This document shows positions 35,364 through 43,061 of a stretch of DNA of 43,061 nucleotides, piece by piece. A program made the position numbers and the translations under genes. Source of the stretch: Eubacteriales bacterium (GTDB lineage Bacteria; Bacillota; Clostridia; Peptostreptococcales; Anaerovoracaceae). Positions within the stretch are counted from its first letter, which is position 1. Each line of letters opens with the position of its first letter. The notes beneath the pieces were generated by a model. That model was not told the origin of the DNA and ran no database searches. It saw nothing but the letters and a program-made list of their open reading frames with translations. The stretch is taken from NCBI GenBank assembly GCA_028872475.1, contig JAQYMQ010000006.1, positions 1 to 43,061 on the forward strand, given 5' to 3'.

Positions 35364-35963
35364 ATGAGAAATTATCCAAAACCGTTACAAAAGTTGATAA
35401 ATGAATTTGCAAAGCTTCCGGGTGTTGGTAACAAGAGCGCTCAAAGGCTTGCTTTTCATGTTATTTCGCTTACAGAAAATCAGGTTGAGCAGTTTGCCAA
35501 GACGCTTGTAGATGCAAAAAATCAGATGAAATACTGTAGTGTTTGCGGTAATTTGACTGATACGGATCCATGTTCTATTTGTTCTGATGGTAGTAGAAGA
35601 GATGATTTAATATGTGTTGTAGAAAGCCCAAAAGATGTTGTGGCAATGGAGCGTATTAGGGAGTTTTCCGGTCGTTATCATGTTTTGCATGGTACGATTT
35701 CACCTATGGACGGTATTGGTCCAGAAGAAATAAATTTACATTCCCTTATTGAAAGATTGATGAATAGTGAAGTAAAAGAGCTTATAGTTGCTACGAATCC
35801 AACTATTGAAGGTGAGGCCACGGCAATGTATATATCAAAACTGATAAAGCCGTCAGGAATAAAGGTGACTAGGATTGCACACGGCATTCCAGTTGGCGGT
35901 GATTTAGAATATACAGATGAGATTACACTTCTTAAGGCGATAGAAGGAAGAAAGGAAATTTAA
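35364..35963 (+). CDS. recR: Recombination protein RecR
   Basis: A 199-residue DNA-repair protein working with RecF and RecO in gap repair. It shows the helix-hairpin-helix [15 protein letters not shown], a four-Cys zinc finger ([16 protein letters not shown]), the Toprim domain with CVVESPKDV and [12 protein letters not shown], and a Walker-like [12 protein letters not shown] at the end. Length is exactly normal. There is no strong ribosome site; it follows ebfC by two bases, so coupled translation is likely. Confidence 0.97.
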   Translation: MRNYPKPLQKLINEFAKLPGVGNKSAQRLAFHVISLTENQVEQFAKTLVDAKNQMKYCSVCGNLTDTDPCSICSDGSRRDDLICVVESPKDVVAMERIREFSGRYHVLHGTISPMDGIGPEEINLHSLIERLMNSEVKELIVATNPTIEGEATAMYISKLIKPSGIKVTRIAHGIPVGGDLEYTDEITLLKAIEGRKEI

Positions 35964-35969
35964 AAATCA

Positions 35970-37397
35970 ATGATATATTTTATTTTTATAATAAATATAT
36001 TTATTGCGTTGGGTATTATTTTTATGGAAAGAAAAGACCCTTCTGTAACTTTGGCATGGATTATGGTGCTGTTTTTGCTTCCGGGAGCGGGAGCAATTCT
36101 TTATGCGTTATTTTCTCAAAATATTGCTAGACAGAAGATTTTTAAGATGACAGAGAAAGAGTATGAGGAAAATACACATGCACTTCAATCTCAGAACGAA
36201 GATATGGAAAGTGGTTCCTATCAGTTTCACAATGAAGAAGCCTATAAGTGGAAACGTCTAATAAGATTAAACAATGTTTGCGGAAAAGCATATTATACAG
36301 AAACTAATGAAGTAGATTTATTTTTTGATGGAGCTGAAAAAATAGCAGCTTTGATTAATGATATTAGAGATGCAAAGGAAAGTGTATTTATTGAATACTT
36401 TATTATCAAAAGAGATATGGTCGGCGATGCTTTATTAAAAGCTTTAATTCGAAAGGCAAAAGAAGGAGTGGAAGTAAGGCTTTTAGTTGATGCATTTGGA
36501 TCTAGAAGAATAAACAAGAAACTAGTAGAAAAGCTGAAGCGTGCCGGCGGACATTATGCAGAATTTTTTCCTACAAAGTGGAAAATTTTTACTATGAAGA
36601 TTAACTATAGAAATCATAGGAAGTTAGCGGTTATAGATAACAGAATTGGCTACATTGGAGGATTTAATATAGCTCGAGAATATGTGGGTCTTAAGAAGCG
36701 TTTCGGATATTGGAGAGATACACATGCACGTATTAGAGGTGGTAGTGTAACAGATTTAGCTTTGAGATTTTTAATGGATTGGCGTTCAGCGAGTAATGAT
36801 CCCGTAGATTTGTCGCAAGCGTATTATAATGAACCGGAGAGACCTTCGAACGTAGGTATACAGATTGTTTCTAATGGGTTAAATCAGAGTGTAGAGGAAA
36901 TTAAATTTGCCTTTATGAAGATGATTAATGCGGCAGAAGAGAGGATATATATACAGACGCCTTACTTTGTTCCAGATATTGCAATTTTAGAAGCACTTAA
37001 AGTGGCAGCACAGTCAGGCATAGATGTAAAGATTATGATTCCGTCAATTCCAGACCATGCATTTGTGTATTGGGCGACATATTCATATGTAGCTGAAATG
37101 ATGGAGGCAGGCGGAGAGATATATATTTATAACAATGGGTTTTTGCATGCAAAAACGATGACTATTGATGGGGAGATATCTACAGTTGGCTCTACAAACT
37201 TTGATAGGCGCAGTTTTAGTTTAAATTTTGAATCTAATGCAATTTTTTATGATAGAGTGGTAACAGCAAAGTTGGATGCCGCCTTTGATGAAGATTTAAA
37301 GGGGAGCACGATGCTTACAAAGGAACTTTATGATAAGCGAAGTCGTATCATAAAGATAAAGGAGCCAATTTCAAGATTGCTTTCAGATATACTATAG
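35970..37397 (+). CDS. cls: Cardiolipin synthase
   Basis: A 475-residue phospholipase D-family membrane enzyme that condenses two phosphatidylglycerols into cardiolipin. Two N-terminal membrane segments (about 1-18 and 26-48) are followed by two HKD motifs: HRKLAVIDNRIGYIGGFN and HAKTMTIDGEISTVGSTNFD. YFVPDIAILEAL is another conserved block. Length is typical. It begins 6 bases after recR and is probably expressed from the same transcript; the M50 protease gene follows at 12 bases. Confidence 0.94.
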   Translation: MIYFIFIINIFIALGIIFMERKDPSVTLAWIMVLFLLPGAGAILYALFSQNIARQKIFKMTEKEYEENTHALQSQNEDMESGSYQFHNEEAYKWKRLIRLNNVCGKAYYTETNEVDLFFDGAEKIAALINDIRDAKESVFIEYFIIKRDMVGDALLKALIRKAKEGVEVRLLVDAFGSRRINKKLVEKLKRAGGHYAEFFPTKWKIFTMKINYRNHRKLAVIDNRIGYIGGFNIAREYVGLKKRFGYWRDTHARIRGGSVTDLALRFLMDWRSASNDPVDLSQAYYNEPERPSNVGIQIVSNGLNQSVEEIKFAFMKMINAAEERIYIQTPYFVPDIAILEALKVAAQSGIDVKIMIPSIPDHAFVYWATYSYVAEMMEAGGEIYIYNNGFLHAKTMTIDGEISTVGSTNFDRRSFSLNFESNAIFYDRVVTAKLDAAFDEDLKGSTMLTKELYDKRSRIIKIKEPISRLLSDIL

Positions 37398-37409
37398 GAG
37401 AATATTTAT

Positions 37410-38108
37410 ATGAGAAGAAATTCCAGTGGTACTTTTTTAATAATTTTATTTGTGATGATTCTGGCGAAAATGAGATATTCAGGTGCTATCAATCCTCAGG
37501 ATATGATATTGCAGACATTACTTATGTTGCCTGGAATTATTATAGGCTTATCATTCCATGAATTTTCGCATGCTTTTGTAGCGTATAAACTTGGAGATAA
37601 TACGCCGAAATTGCAGGGCAGGGTTACATTAAATCCATTAGCACATATTGATCCTTTTGGATTTATAGCGCTGTTGTTTGCGGGATTTGGTTGGGGTAAG
37701 CCGGTACAGGTTGATCCATTTAACTTTAAAAATAGAAGACGTGATGAATTGCTTGTATCGCTTGCAGGTGTAACTATGAATCTTATTTTGGCTATCGCAT
37801 TTACAGTGATATTAAAGTTTGCATTTACGGATGTATATTTTAAAAGTGATGGATTAATGTATATTTTTTATCAAATGGTGTTTTATGCAATACTTATTAA
37901 TGTAATGCTGATGATATTCAACTTGTTGCCAATACCTCCTTTGGATGGGTTTAATATTGTGACAGAGGCGTTTGATTTAAGAAGATATAGTTGGTATTAT
38001 ACTGTCTATAACAACGGATTCTTAATTTTGATGATATTTATTGTGTTTGGAGGAACTCAAAGAATTTTAGGACCAATAATGCAGTATATTCTAGGAATAT
38101 TGTTATAG
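37410..38108 (+). CDS. Site-2 protease family (M50) membrane metalloprotease
   Basis: A 232-residue membrane protein with the zinc motif H50-E51-F-S-H54 in a hydrophobic segment and the second M50 motif NLLPIPPLDGFNI, whose Asp completes the metal site. Five or six membrane segments are predicted and no PDZ domain is present, placing it in the short site-2 protease group that includes SpoIVFB relatives and many uncharacterised housekeeping members. AGGAGAAT precedes the ATG. Substrate is unknown. It ends the run that begins at dnaX. Confidence 0.9.
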   Translation: MRRNSSGTFLIILFVMILAKMRYSGAINPQDMILQTLLMLPGIIIGLSFHEFSHAFVAYKLGDNTPKLQGRVTLNPLAHIDPFGFIALLFAGFGWGKPVQVDPFNFKNRRRDELLVSLAGVTMNLILAIAFTVILKFAFTDVYFKSDGLMYIFYQMVFYAILINVMLMIFNLLPIPPLDGFNIVTEAFDLRRYSWYYTVYNNGFLILMIFIVFGGTQRILGPIMQYILGILL

Positions 38109-38140
38109 AAAAATTTGTATTTAAAATTTGTGAATGAGAG

Positions 38141-39184
38141 ATGAATAAAATGATTTTAGAAAATAGTAATAAAAATTTAAAAGCTATATTAATAATAATC
38201 GTTATTTTGCTAACTATGGTGCTATCGTCATGTGGAGCAAAAAGTAATACTGTGGGTACTGATTTAGCCGATGTTAATCAGGGCTTAGTCGTTACAAAGC
38301 AGGATGGGAATATATTTTATATAAAAAACGGCGATGTATATAAGACGACTGATTTAGCAAAAAAAGGGAAATTGGTTTTAGATGGTGATTATTCTTTTAT
38401 AAATGTTGTCGGTGAAAAATTATATTATTATGACAATGGCATAAGCAGTATTAGCAAGAGTAATATGCAGGGATTCAAGATAGAAGTAATTGCTGAGTTA
38501 TACATTGAATCTATGATTGTTAATAGAGATAATATTATTGTATCAATAAATAAGGGGAATTCTGAAAAGACTCCGTATGATATTGGTGTTTTGAAGAGAA
38601 CAGAGAAAAAATTAGCTAATGTGACTCCGAAAATTATAAAGAAAAATGCGAAACTTATCGGTGTTGGTGGTGATGAAATATATTATCAGCAGATAGGTAA
38701 AAAGGGGATTGAAGTTTATAGTTGTGACATTAAGGGAGAAAACGAGTCTAAGCTTGCTATTATAAAGAGTAATGATGCAAAAGTTTATATAGATGGTGAT
38801 GATATTTATGCATTATATAAAGTGAAGGATGAACTTGCGATATATAAATGCGATAAAAAAACAAACACTAAGGTTGTAACAATTGGTGAACATATAGATT
38901 TTGCTACTAATAGTGTTGTAAATTCAATATATATCAATAATGGTATTCTTTATTATGAAAGTGTGATAAATAAGGCGGAAAAATATGTAAGTGTGCTTTA
39001 TAAATTAGATACAAATAAAAAAGGTGCGACATCGGCAGAGATTATGAATTTAGGCGATATTCGTAAGCTCGAAATGACGATAAAGGATGAGAAGTTTTAT
39101 ACTAGGGTTACAAGTTGGGATGACAAGGCAGCTGGTACGTATACAGTAGGTGATTGGAAAGAATATAAAGAAGCTAAGAAATAA
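38141..39184 (+). CDS. Putative lipoprotein with beta-propeller-like repeats (DUF5050-like)
   Basis: A 347-residue exported protein of unknown function. A hydrophobic N terminus ends in lipobox VLSSC, so the mature protein should be lipid-anchored with Cys at about residue 31. The rest consists of beta-rich repeats with recurring aromatic endings (GNIFYIKNGDVY, EKLYYYDNGI, DEIYYQQIGK, GDDIYALYK, NGILYYES). That pattern resembles DUF5050/propeller-type extracellular proteins. It is the last gene before a terminator and has a weak GAGAG ribosome site. Confidence 0.72.
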   Translation: MNKMILENSNKNLKAILIIIVILLTMVLSSCGAKSNTVGTDLADVNQGLVVTKQDGNIFYIKNGDVYKTTDLAKKGKLVLDGDYSFINVVGEKLYYYDNGISSISKSNMQGFKIEVIAELYIESMIVNRDNIIVSINKGNSEKTPYDIGVLKRTEKKLANVTPKIIKKNAKLIGVGGDEIYYQQIGKKGIEVYSCDIKGENESKLAIIKSNDAKVYIDGDDIYALYKVKDELAIYKCDKKTNTKVVTIGEHIDFATNSVVNSIYINNGILYYESVINKAEKYVSVLYKLDTNKKGATSAEIMNLGDIRKLEMTIKDEKFYTRVTSWDDKAAGTYTVGDWKEYKEAKK

Positions 39185-39241
39185 TAATGATATTTTCAAT
39201 AGAGAAAATTTAAATTAATAACTTCATAAGATAAAATAAAG

Positions 39242-39281
39242 AAGGTAGAAGAGTATAAAGTATACACAACTACCTTTTTTA
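39242..39281 (+). terminator. Terminator after the lipoprotein
   Basis: AAGGTAG/CTACCTT outer stem with an inner GTATA/TATAC helix, followed by TTTT. It ends the plus-strand run and faces the convergent dehydrogenase gene. Confidence 0.75.
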
Positions 39282-39339
39282 TTTCTAAATTAAATTATTA
39301 AATTTTGCTCTATAAGTTTTATTTTTTTAAAATTTAGCA

Positions 39340-40284
39340 TTATTTTGAAACCACGTTCTGTGGAGTGCCGTCTAACCAAGCTTTGATATTGTTGATTACG
39401 ATATCTGCACGTTTTTCGAAGGACTGAATACTTGCAAAAGCAATATGTCCTGTTAAAACTGTGTTTGGTGCAGACATTAGAGGCTCACTCTCAACTGTAG
39501 GTGGTTCTTTTGTAAATACATCTATTCCTGCACCAGCGATTTTTCCTTCTTTAAGTGCATCTGCTAATGCCTTGCTATCTACTATAGGTCCTCTTGCAGT
39601 GTTGATTAAAATTGATGTTGGTTTCATTAAATTAATTTCATCCTTACTGATAAAATTTCTTGTTTCGTAATTTAAAGGAATATGAAGAGATACAACATCT
39701 GCATTTTTTAATAAATATTCCAATTCAACTTGCTTGACGTCAGGAATATCCTTTTTAGAACGATTATACGCAATTACATTACATCCATAAGCATTTGCCA
39801 GTTTTGCGACCCTTTGTCCTATTGGACCTAAGCCCACAATACCGAAAGTTAATCCTTCTAATTCATAGCCTACATGTAATTTGTGTCTAGTTTCTTTGCA
39901 CAAGATTGCAGAATCTACGATTTTTCTGAAAACATTAACTGCGGTAGCCATTGTGTAATCAGCTACAGCGACTGTAGAATAGCCTGCTGCGTTGGAAACA
40001 GTGATGTTGTGTTCTTTACAATAGTCTAAATCTACGTGATCAACACCTGTAAATGCTACGGAAATCATTTTAAGGTTAGGACATTCCTGCAATACAGAGC
40101 TTCCAACCTTAATGCTGTCTATAATCATTATTTCGGCATCCTTGCCTCTTTGTGCAAGCACTTCTGGGTCATAACTAACTTGATCATAACACACCAGCTC
40201 ATGTTCATTTCCAAGTATGTTTCTTGCCTTATCAAGTAGATAATCCTTTTTTAATCCTATGGAGTTTAAAAAAACTATCTTCAT
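39340..40284 (-). CDS. D-isomer-specific 2-hydroxyacid dehydrogenase
   Basis: A 314-residue NAD(P)-dependent dehydrogenase that interconverts a 2-hydroxy acid and a 2-keto acid. It has Rossmann motif GLGPIGQRVA (about 150-160), catalytic Arg in NTARGPIVD, Glu in FTKEPP and His in LTGHIAFAS, the standard R/E/H triad. Length is typical. Possible substrates are hydroxypyruvate, glycerate or 2-hydroxyisocaproate; the sequence does not decide. It shares a TAATG junction with the 38-codon gene upstream, so translation of the two is coupled. Confidence 0.92.
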   Translation of the reverse strand: MKIVFLNSIGLKKDYLLDKARNILGNEHELVCYDQVSYDPEVLAQRGKDAEIMIIDSIKVGSSVLQECPNLKMISVAFTGVDHVDLDYCKEHNITVSNAAGYSTVAVADYTMATAVNVFRKIVDSAILCKETRHKLHVGYELEGLTFGIVGLGPIGQRVAKLANAYGCNVIAYNRSKKDIPDVKQVELEYLLKNADVVSLHIPLNYETRNFISKDEINLMKPTSILINTARGPIVDSKALADALKEGKIAGAGIDVFTKEPPTVESEPLMSAPNTVLTGHIAFASIQSFEKRADIVINNIKAWLDGTPQNVVSK

Positions 40285-40400
40285 TATAGGTCAACCTTAT
40301 CGCCTTTCTTTTTATTTAGTAAAACAAATGCTGCAATACCGCCAGTCAAAACAATAACTGTAATGCTAACTATGATGCTGATTTTTTTTAAAGTTTTCAT
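40284..40400 (-). CDS. 38-residue single-pass membrane peptide
   Basis: A short gene starting at ATG 40400 behind a strong AGGAGGAG site. The product has a basic start (MKTLKK), one hydrophobic segment (ISIIVSITVIVLTGGIAAF, about 7-26) and a basic tail. Its stop overlaps the dehydrogenase ATG (TAATG). The ribosome site and overlap argue that it is real. It may be a coupling leader peptide, a membrane tether or a small regulator; I find no family for it. Confidence 0.7.
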   Translation of the reverse strand: MKTLKKISIIVSITVIVLTGGIAAFVLLNKKKGDKVDL

Positions 40401-40449
40401 TTTTGAACTCCTCCTATTTATATAAAATTTTAAAGAATTAGTTGTTGAA

Positions 40450-40485
40450 ATTATATACTTTATTGTAGCATACAAGTGGTATAAT
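40450..40485. promoter_or_regulatory. Divergent promoter region with palindrome
   Basis: Plus strand: TGgTATAAT (hexamer 40480-40485) for proC. Minus strand: TATAAT (40455-40450) for the small peptide and dehydrogenase. Between them TTGTA-GCA-TACAA (40463-40475) forms an inverted repeat that could let one protein control both directions. Functional assignment is inferred. Confidence 0.5.
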
Positions 40486-40531
40486 GCAAGTATACATCGT
40501 ATTAATAAGAAGGTGAATTGAAGGTGATTTG

Positions 40532-41341
40532 ATGAACATTGGGTTCCTAGGTGCAGGCAATATGGGTGGAGCAATTTTGCGAGGATATATTGCATCAAAA
40601 GATGGTAAAGCTAATGATGATGAGAATATTTTTGTATTTGGAGTTAATAGGGATAAATTAAGCCTTACTTGTAGTGAAACAGGTGCAAATCCCTGCTATG
40701 AAATTGAGGATTTAGTTGAAAAATGCGATATTATATTCTTGGGTGTTAAGCCAAATATTTTTGATGAAATTTTACCAGTTGTAGCTAAGAAAATAAACTC
40801 TTCAAAGGTTATAGTTTCTATGGCGGCAGGAATATCTATATCCTATATAAAAAAGCATCTTGGTCGTAATGTTAAGGTAGTAAGAATAATGCCCAATACT
40901 CCTGCTAGAGTGGGCCTGGGTATGACATCTATTTCTACAGAGGATATTATAGAAGATGGATATATGTCAGTAATTAAAAAGATTCTTTCCGGTATAGGTG
41001 TGTATAAACTTGTTGATGAATCCCAAATTCATAATGTAATTGGCGTTAGCGGGAGTTCACCAGCTTATACATATCTTTATATAGATGCACTAATTGAATC
41101 GGCTAAGAAAAACGGTATGACTGAAACAGATGCTAAGTTATTTGCTGTTCAGGCTGTTAAGGGCGCAGCTCAGATGGTGTTAGATAGTGAAGATACTCCA
41201 AGTGAGTTAGCAGAAAAAGTTTGTTCAAAAGGTGGGACAACTATTGAAGCTGTTAATGTATTGAAAGAAAATGATTTTAAAGAGCTGGTAGAAAAGGCTT
41301 ATCAAGCTGCCGTAGATAAATCTAAAAAATTAGAGAAATAG
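40532..41341 (+). CDS. proC: Pyrroline-5-carboxylate reductase
   Basis: A 269-residue enzyme of the last step of proline synthesis, reducing pyrroline-5-carboxylate with NAD(P)H. The dinucleotide-binding start is IGFLGAGNMGGAI, with VVRIMPNTPARVGLGM and the C-terminal signature VCSKGGTTIEAV. Length is normal. A TTG three bases earlier is in frame, but ATG 40532 with AAGGTG upstream is preferred. The recombinase gene follows 18 bases after the stop, probably in the same transcript. Confidence 0.96.
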   Translation: MNIGFLGAGNMGGAILRGYIASKDGKANDDENIFVFGVNRDKLSLTCSETGANPCYEIEDLVEKCDIIFLGVKPNIFDEILPVVAKKINSSKVIVSMAAGISISYIKKHLGRNVKVVRIMPNTPARVGLGMTSISTEDIIEDGYMSVIKKILSGIGVYKLVDESQIHNVIGVSGSSPAYTYLYIDALIESAKKNGMTETDAKLFAVQAVKGAAQMVLDSEDTPSELAEKVCSKGGTTIEAVNVLKENDFKELVEKAYQAAVDKSKKLEK

Positions 41342-41359
41342 TGTTGTAAAGGGGTTAAT

Positions 41360-42241
41360 ATGACTATTAAAGATTTTATACAGTTTTTAACAAAGACTAA
41401 GAAGATGTCAAACAGTTCGGTTGAAGCATACTCACGCGATGTTTTAGACTTTGAAAAGTTTTGTTTGCAAAAGTCTATTTCTAAGTTAGAGAATGTCGAT
41501 AAGACTGTAGTTGCAGAATATATAATGAAATTAAAGGACGACGGTAAGTCAAGCTCTACAATTAATCGTAAAATTGCAAGTATACGGGCTTTTTATAAAT
41601 ATCTCGCTTCACAATCAAAGATAAATGAAAATCCTACAACAGGGATAAAACCACCAAAACTTCAAAAGAAGGATTTGCAGTATTTGACTATCTGGGAAGT
41701 TGAGGCTCTTTTGGAAACGCCGGATGATTCGGCAAAAGGAAAGAGGGATAAGGCGATTTTGGAAATGCTTTATGCAACAGGGATGAGAGTTAATGAATTG
41801 GTGGAAGCTAATTTGGACGATGTAAATTTAAGAATCGGATTTTTTAAGTGTACAGGTCAGGCTGGCAAAGCGAGAATTGTGCCTATTGGAATGATCGCAA
41901 GAAAGGCTGTTTCAGAATACATTGAAACCTCCAGAGAACAGTTTATAAGTGGCAATAAAAAAGAGAATGCGTTATTTGTGAATTATCGTGGTGAGCGAAT
42001 GACAAGGCAGGGGCTTTGGAAGATATTGAAAAGTTATGGCGATAAGGCTAACCTCGGTGCGAAGATTACGCCACATATTTTGAGAACATCTTTCGCTGTA
42101 CATATGGTTCAAAATGGAGCTGACCTAAAGTCGTTGCAAGAACTTATGGGACATGAGGACATTACAGCGATACAGGTCTATATGTCTATGAGTAAGAATC
42201 GTATTAAGGATGTGTATGATAGAACACATCCAAGGGCTTAA
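41360..42241 (+). CDS. Tyrosine recombinase, XerC/XerD type
   Basis: A 293-residue site-specific recombinase. The N-terminal SAM-like core-binding domain (1-100) is followed by the catalytic domain with R143 (ATGMRVNEL), a Lys in the TGQAGKARIVPI hairpin, H239 and R242 (HILRTSF), H265 (MGHEDI) and the nucleophile Y274 (QVYM). All catalytic residues are present. Size and the LKSLQELMGHEDIT block match XerD, which resolves chromosome dimers at dif. XerC-like or phage-type roles cannot be ruled out; there are no neighbouring mobile-element genes. It follows proC by 18 bases. Confidence 0.9.
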   Translation: MTIKDFIQFLTKTKKMSNSSVEAYSRDVLDFEKFCLQKSISKLENVDKTVVAEYIMKLKDDGKSSSTINRKIASIRAFYKYLASQSKINENPTTGIKPPKLQKKDLQYLTIWEVEALLETPDDSAKGKRDKAILEMLYATGMRVNELVEANLDDVNLRIGFFKCTGQAGKARIVPIGMIARKAVSEYIETSREQFISGNKKENALFVNYRGERMTRQGLWKILKSYGDKANLGAKITPHILRTSFAVHMVQNGADLKSLQELMGHEDITAIQVYMSMSKNRIKDVYDRTHPRA

Positions 42242-42307
42242 ATTGTTAATAAAAAAACAGATATTGTATCAATAAAAGAACAATAAATTATTTTAAATAA
42301 ATGTTTT

Positions 42308-42349
42308 AAAAAATCTATTTTGTGTAAAAAGACATTAAATAGATTTTTT
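42308..42349 (+). terminator. Terminator after the recombinase
   Basis: AAAAAATCTATTT / AAATAGATTTTTT, a perfect 13-bp stem with a 16-base loop and T-run. Confidence 0.85.
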
Positions 42350-42393
42350 GTTTACATAAATTATAAAAATAAGAGGGTTTTGGAGGTAATATT

Positions 42394-43061
42394 ATGTCAG
42401 AAAAAATTATCGTTGTGGGCGTTAACCATGCAGGTACAGCATGTACAAAACAGATTCTAACATTAAATCCAGGTGCAGATGTTACAGTTATCGATAAGAA
42501 CAATAACATCAGCTTTTTAGGTTGTGGTATGGCTCTTTGGATTGGTAATCAGATTACTAAGAGTGATGGATTATTCTATTCAGATAAGACTCAGTTAGAA
42601 TCACTTGGTGCTAAGGTTATGATGGAAACTGAAGTAACGGATGTTGATTATGATCAGAAGAAGGTTGTTTATAAGGCAGCTGATGGTACAGTTGGCGAAT
42701 TACAGTTTGATAAGTTAGTTTTAGCTGTAGGTTCTTCACCAATTATGCCGCCAATCAAGGGGATGGATCTAAAATATGTTCAGAAAGCTAAGTTATTCCA
42801 GGATGCTCAGTTAGCTGTAGATGAAATCAAAAATGATGACAGCATTAAGACAGTAACAGTAGTTGGTGCTGGATATATTGGTGCCGAATTAGCAGAAGCA
42901 TATAGAAGAGTTGGTAAAGAAGTAATTCTTATTGATGCACTAGATAGAATTCTAGGAACTCACTTCGATAGAGATTTTTCAGATATTATGGCAGCAAGAC
43001 TTGAATCTGAAGGCATTAAGCTACACTTAGGTGAAAAGGTTCAGGAATTTGTTGGAACAGA
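42394..43061 (+). CDS. nox: FAD-dependent NADH oxidase / CoA-disulfide reductase family (3' end outside window)
   Basis: The first 222 codons of a flavoprotein disulfide reductase-type enzyme. The FAD-binding start is IIVVGVNHAGTAC. The redox-active cysteine is C44 in SFLGCGMALW, and H12 is the flavin-side histidine seen in water-forming NADH oxidases. The NADH-binding segment VTVVGAGYIGAELAEAYRRVG is at about residue 150-170. Water-forming oxidases remove oxygen in anaerobes, while close relatives reduce CoA disulfide; the two cannot be separated without the C-terminal half. TGGAGG gives a strong ribosome site, and the gene stands alone behind a terminator. Confidence 0.92.
   Translation, partial: MSEKIIVVGVNHAGTACTKQILTLNPGADVTVIDKNNNISFLGCGMALWIGNQITKSDGLFYSDKTQLESLGAKVMMETEVTDVDYDQKKVVYKAADGTVGELQFDKLVLAVGSSPIMPPIKGMDLKYVQKAKLFQDAQLAVDEIKNDDSIKTVTVVGAGYIGAELAEAYRRVGKEVILIDALDRILGTHFDRDFSDIMAARLESEGIKLHLGEKVQEFVGT

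Noticed and set aside
41360-42241. Prophage or integron integrase
   Set aside because: No att-like repeats, phage genes or cassettes nearby; the sequence and proC context fit a housekeeping Xer protein.

Overview
The window is AT-rich, densely coded DNA. Gene content points to an anaerobic low-GC Gram-positive bacterium of the Clostridia type: anaerobic ribonucleotide reductase NrdDG, a CIRCE operator, a T-box, a TPP riboswitch on an ECF S component, Pho-type direct repeats, AGGAGG ribosome sites and an ffs-dnaX-ybaB-recR block. The genus cannot be fixed from the sequence. I see no tRNA, rRNA, CRISPR or transposase gene.

Layout. 1-1937 (minus): MacB/FtsX-type ABC exporter, permease cut by the window edge. 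2118-5042 (plus): glnS, truA, dCMP deaminase. 5292-9543 (minus): choline cluster made of a winged-helix/cytidylyltransferase/choline-kinase fusion, a second cytidylyltransferase-like protein and a BCCT transporter. 9735-16230 (plus): complete phosphate regulon pstS-C-A-B-phoU-phoP-phoR behind TTTACA repeats; pstA carries an in-frame TAG. 16385-17279 (minus): thiW under a TPP riboswitch with further RNA structure in its leader. 17385-20073: clpB under CIRCE. 20126-22088: a possible small RNA, then a T-box (apparent Trp specifier) and a Na+-dependent amino-acid transporter. 22217-23811: an InlB-repeat surface protein flanked by near-identical terminators. 23992-26927: nrdD and nrdG behind two NrdR boxes. 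26988-38108 (plus): zinc-ribbon membrane protein, pcrA, ligA, a HypE-like protein, SRP RNA, dnaX, ebfC, recR, cardiolipin synthase, M50 protease. 38141-39184: lipoprotein. 39340-40400 (minus): 38-residue membrane peptide coupled to a 2-hydroxyacid dehydrogenase. 40532-43061 (plus): proC, tyrosine recombinase and the start of an NADH oxidase/CoA-disulfide reductase.

Working together. The choline genes could import choline, phosphorylate it and activate it to CDP-choline, presumably for decorating a surface polymer; no LicD-type transferase is in the window. The Pst system imports phosphate, and PhoU and PhoPR encoded in the same operon probably control it through the upstream repeats. Much of the rest is controlled by recognisable elements: HrcA/CIRCE, NrdR, TPP and uncharged tRNA.

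The least explained items are the wHTH-LicC-LicA fusion with its partner carrying a decayed kinase fragment, the structured RNA between the TPP switch and thiW with a Shine-Dalgarno site separated from the start by a hairpin, the amber-split pstA, and the candidate small RNA after clpB.
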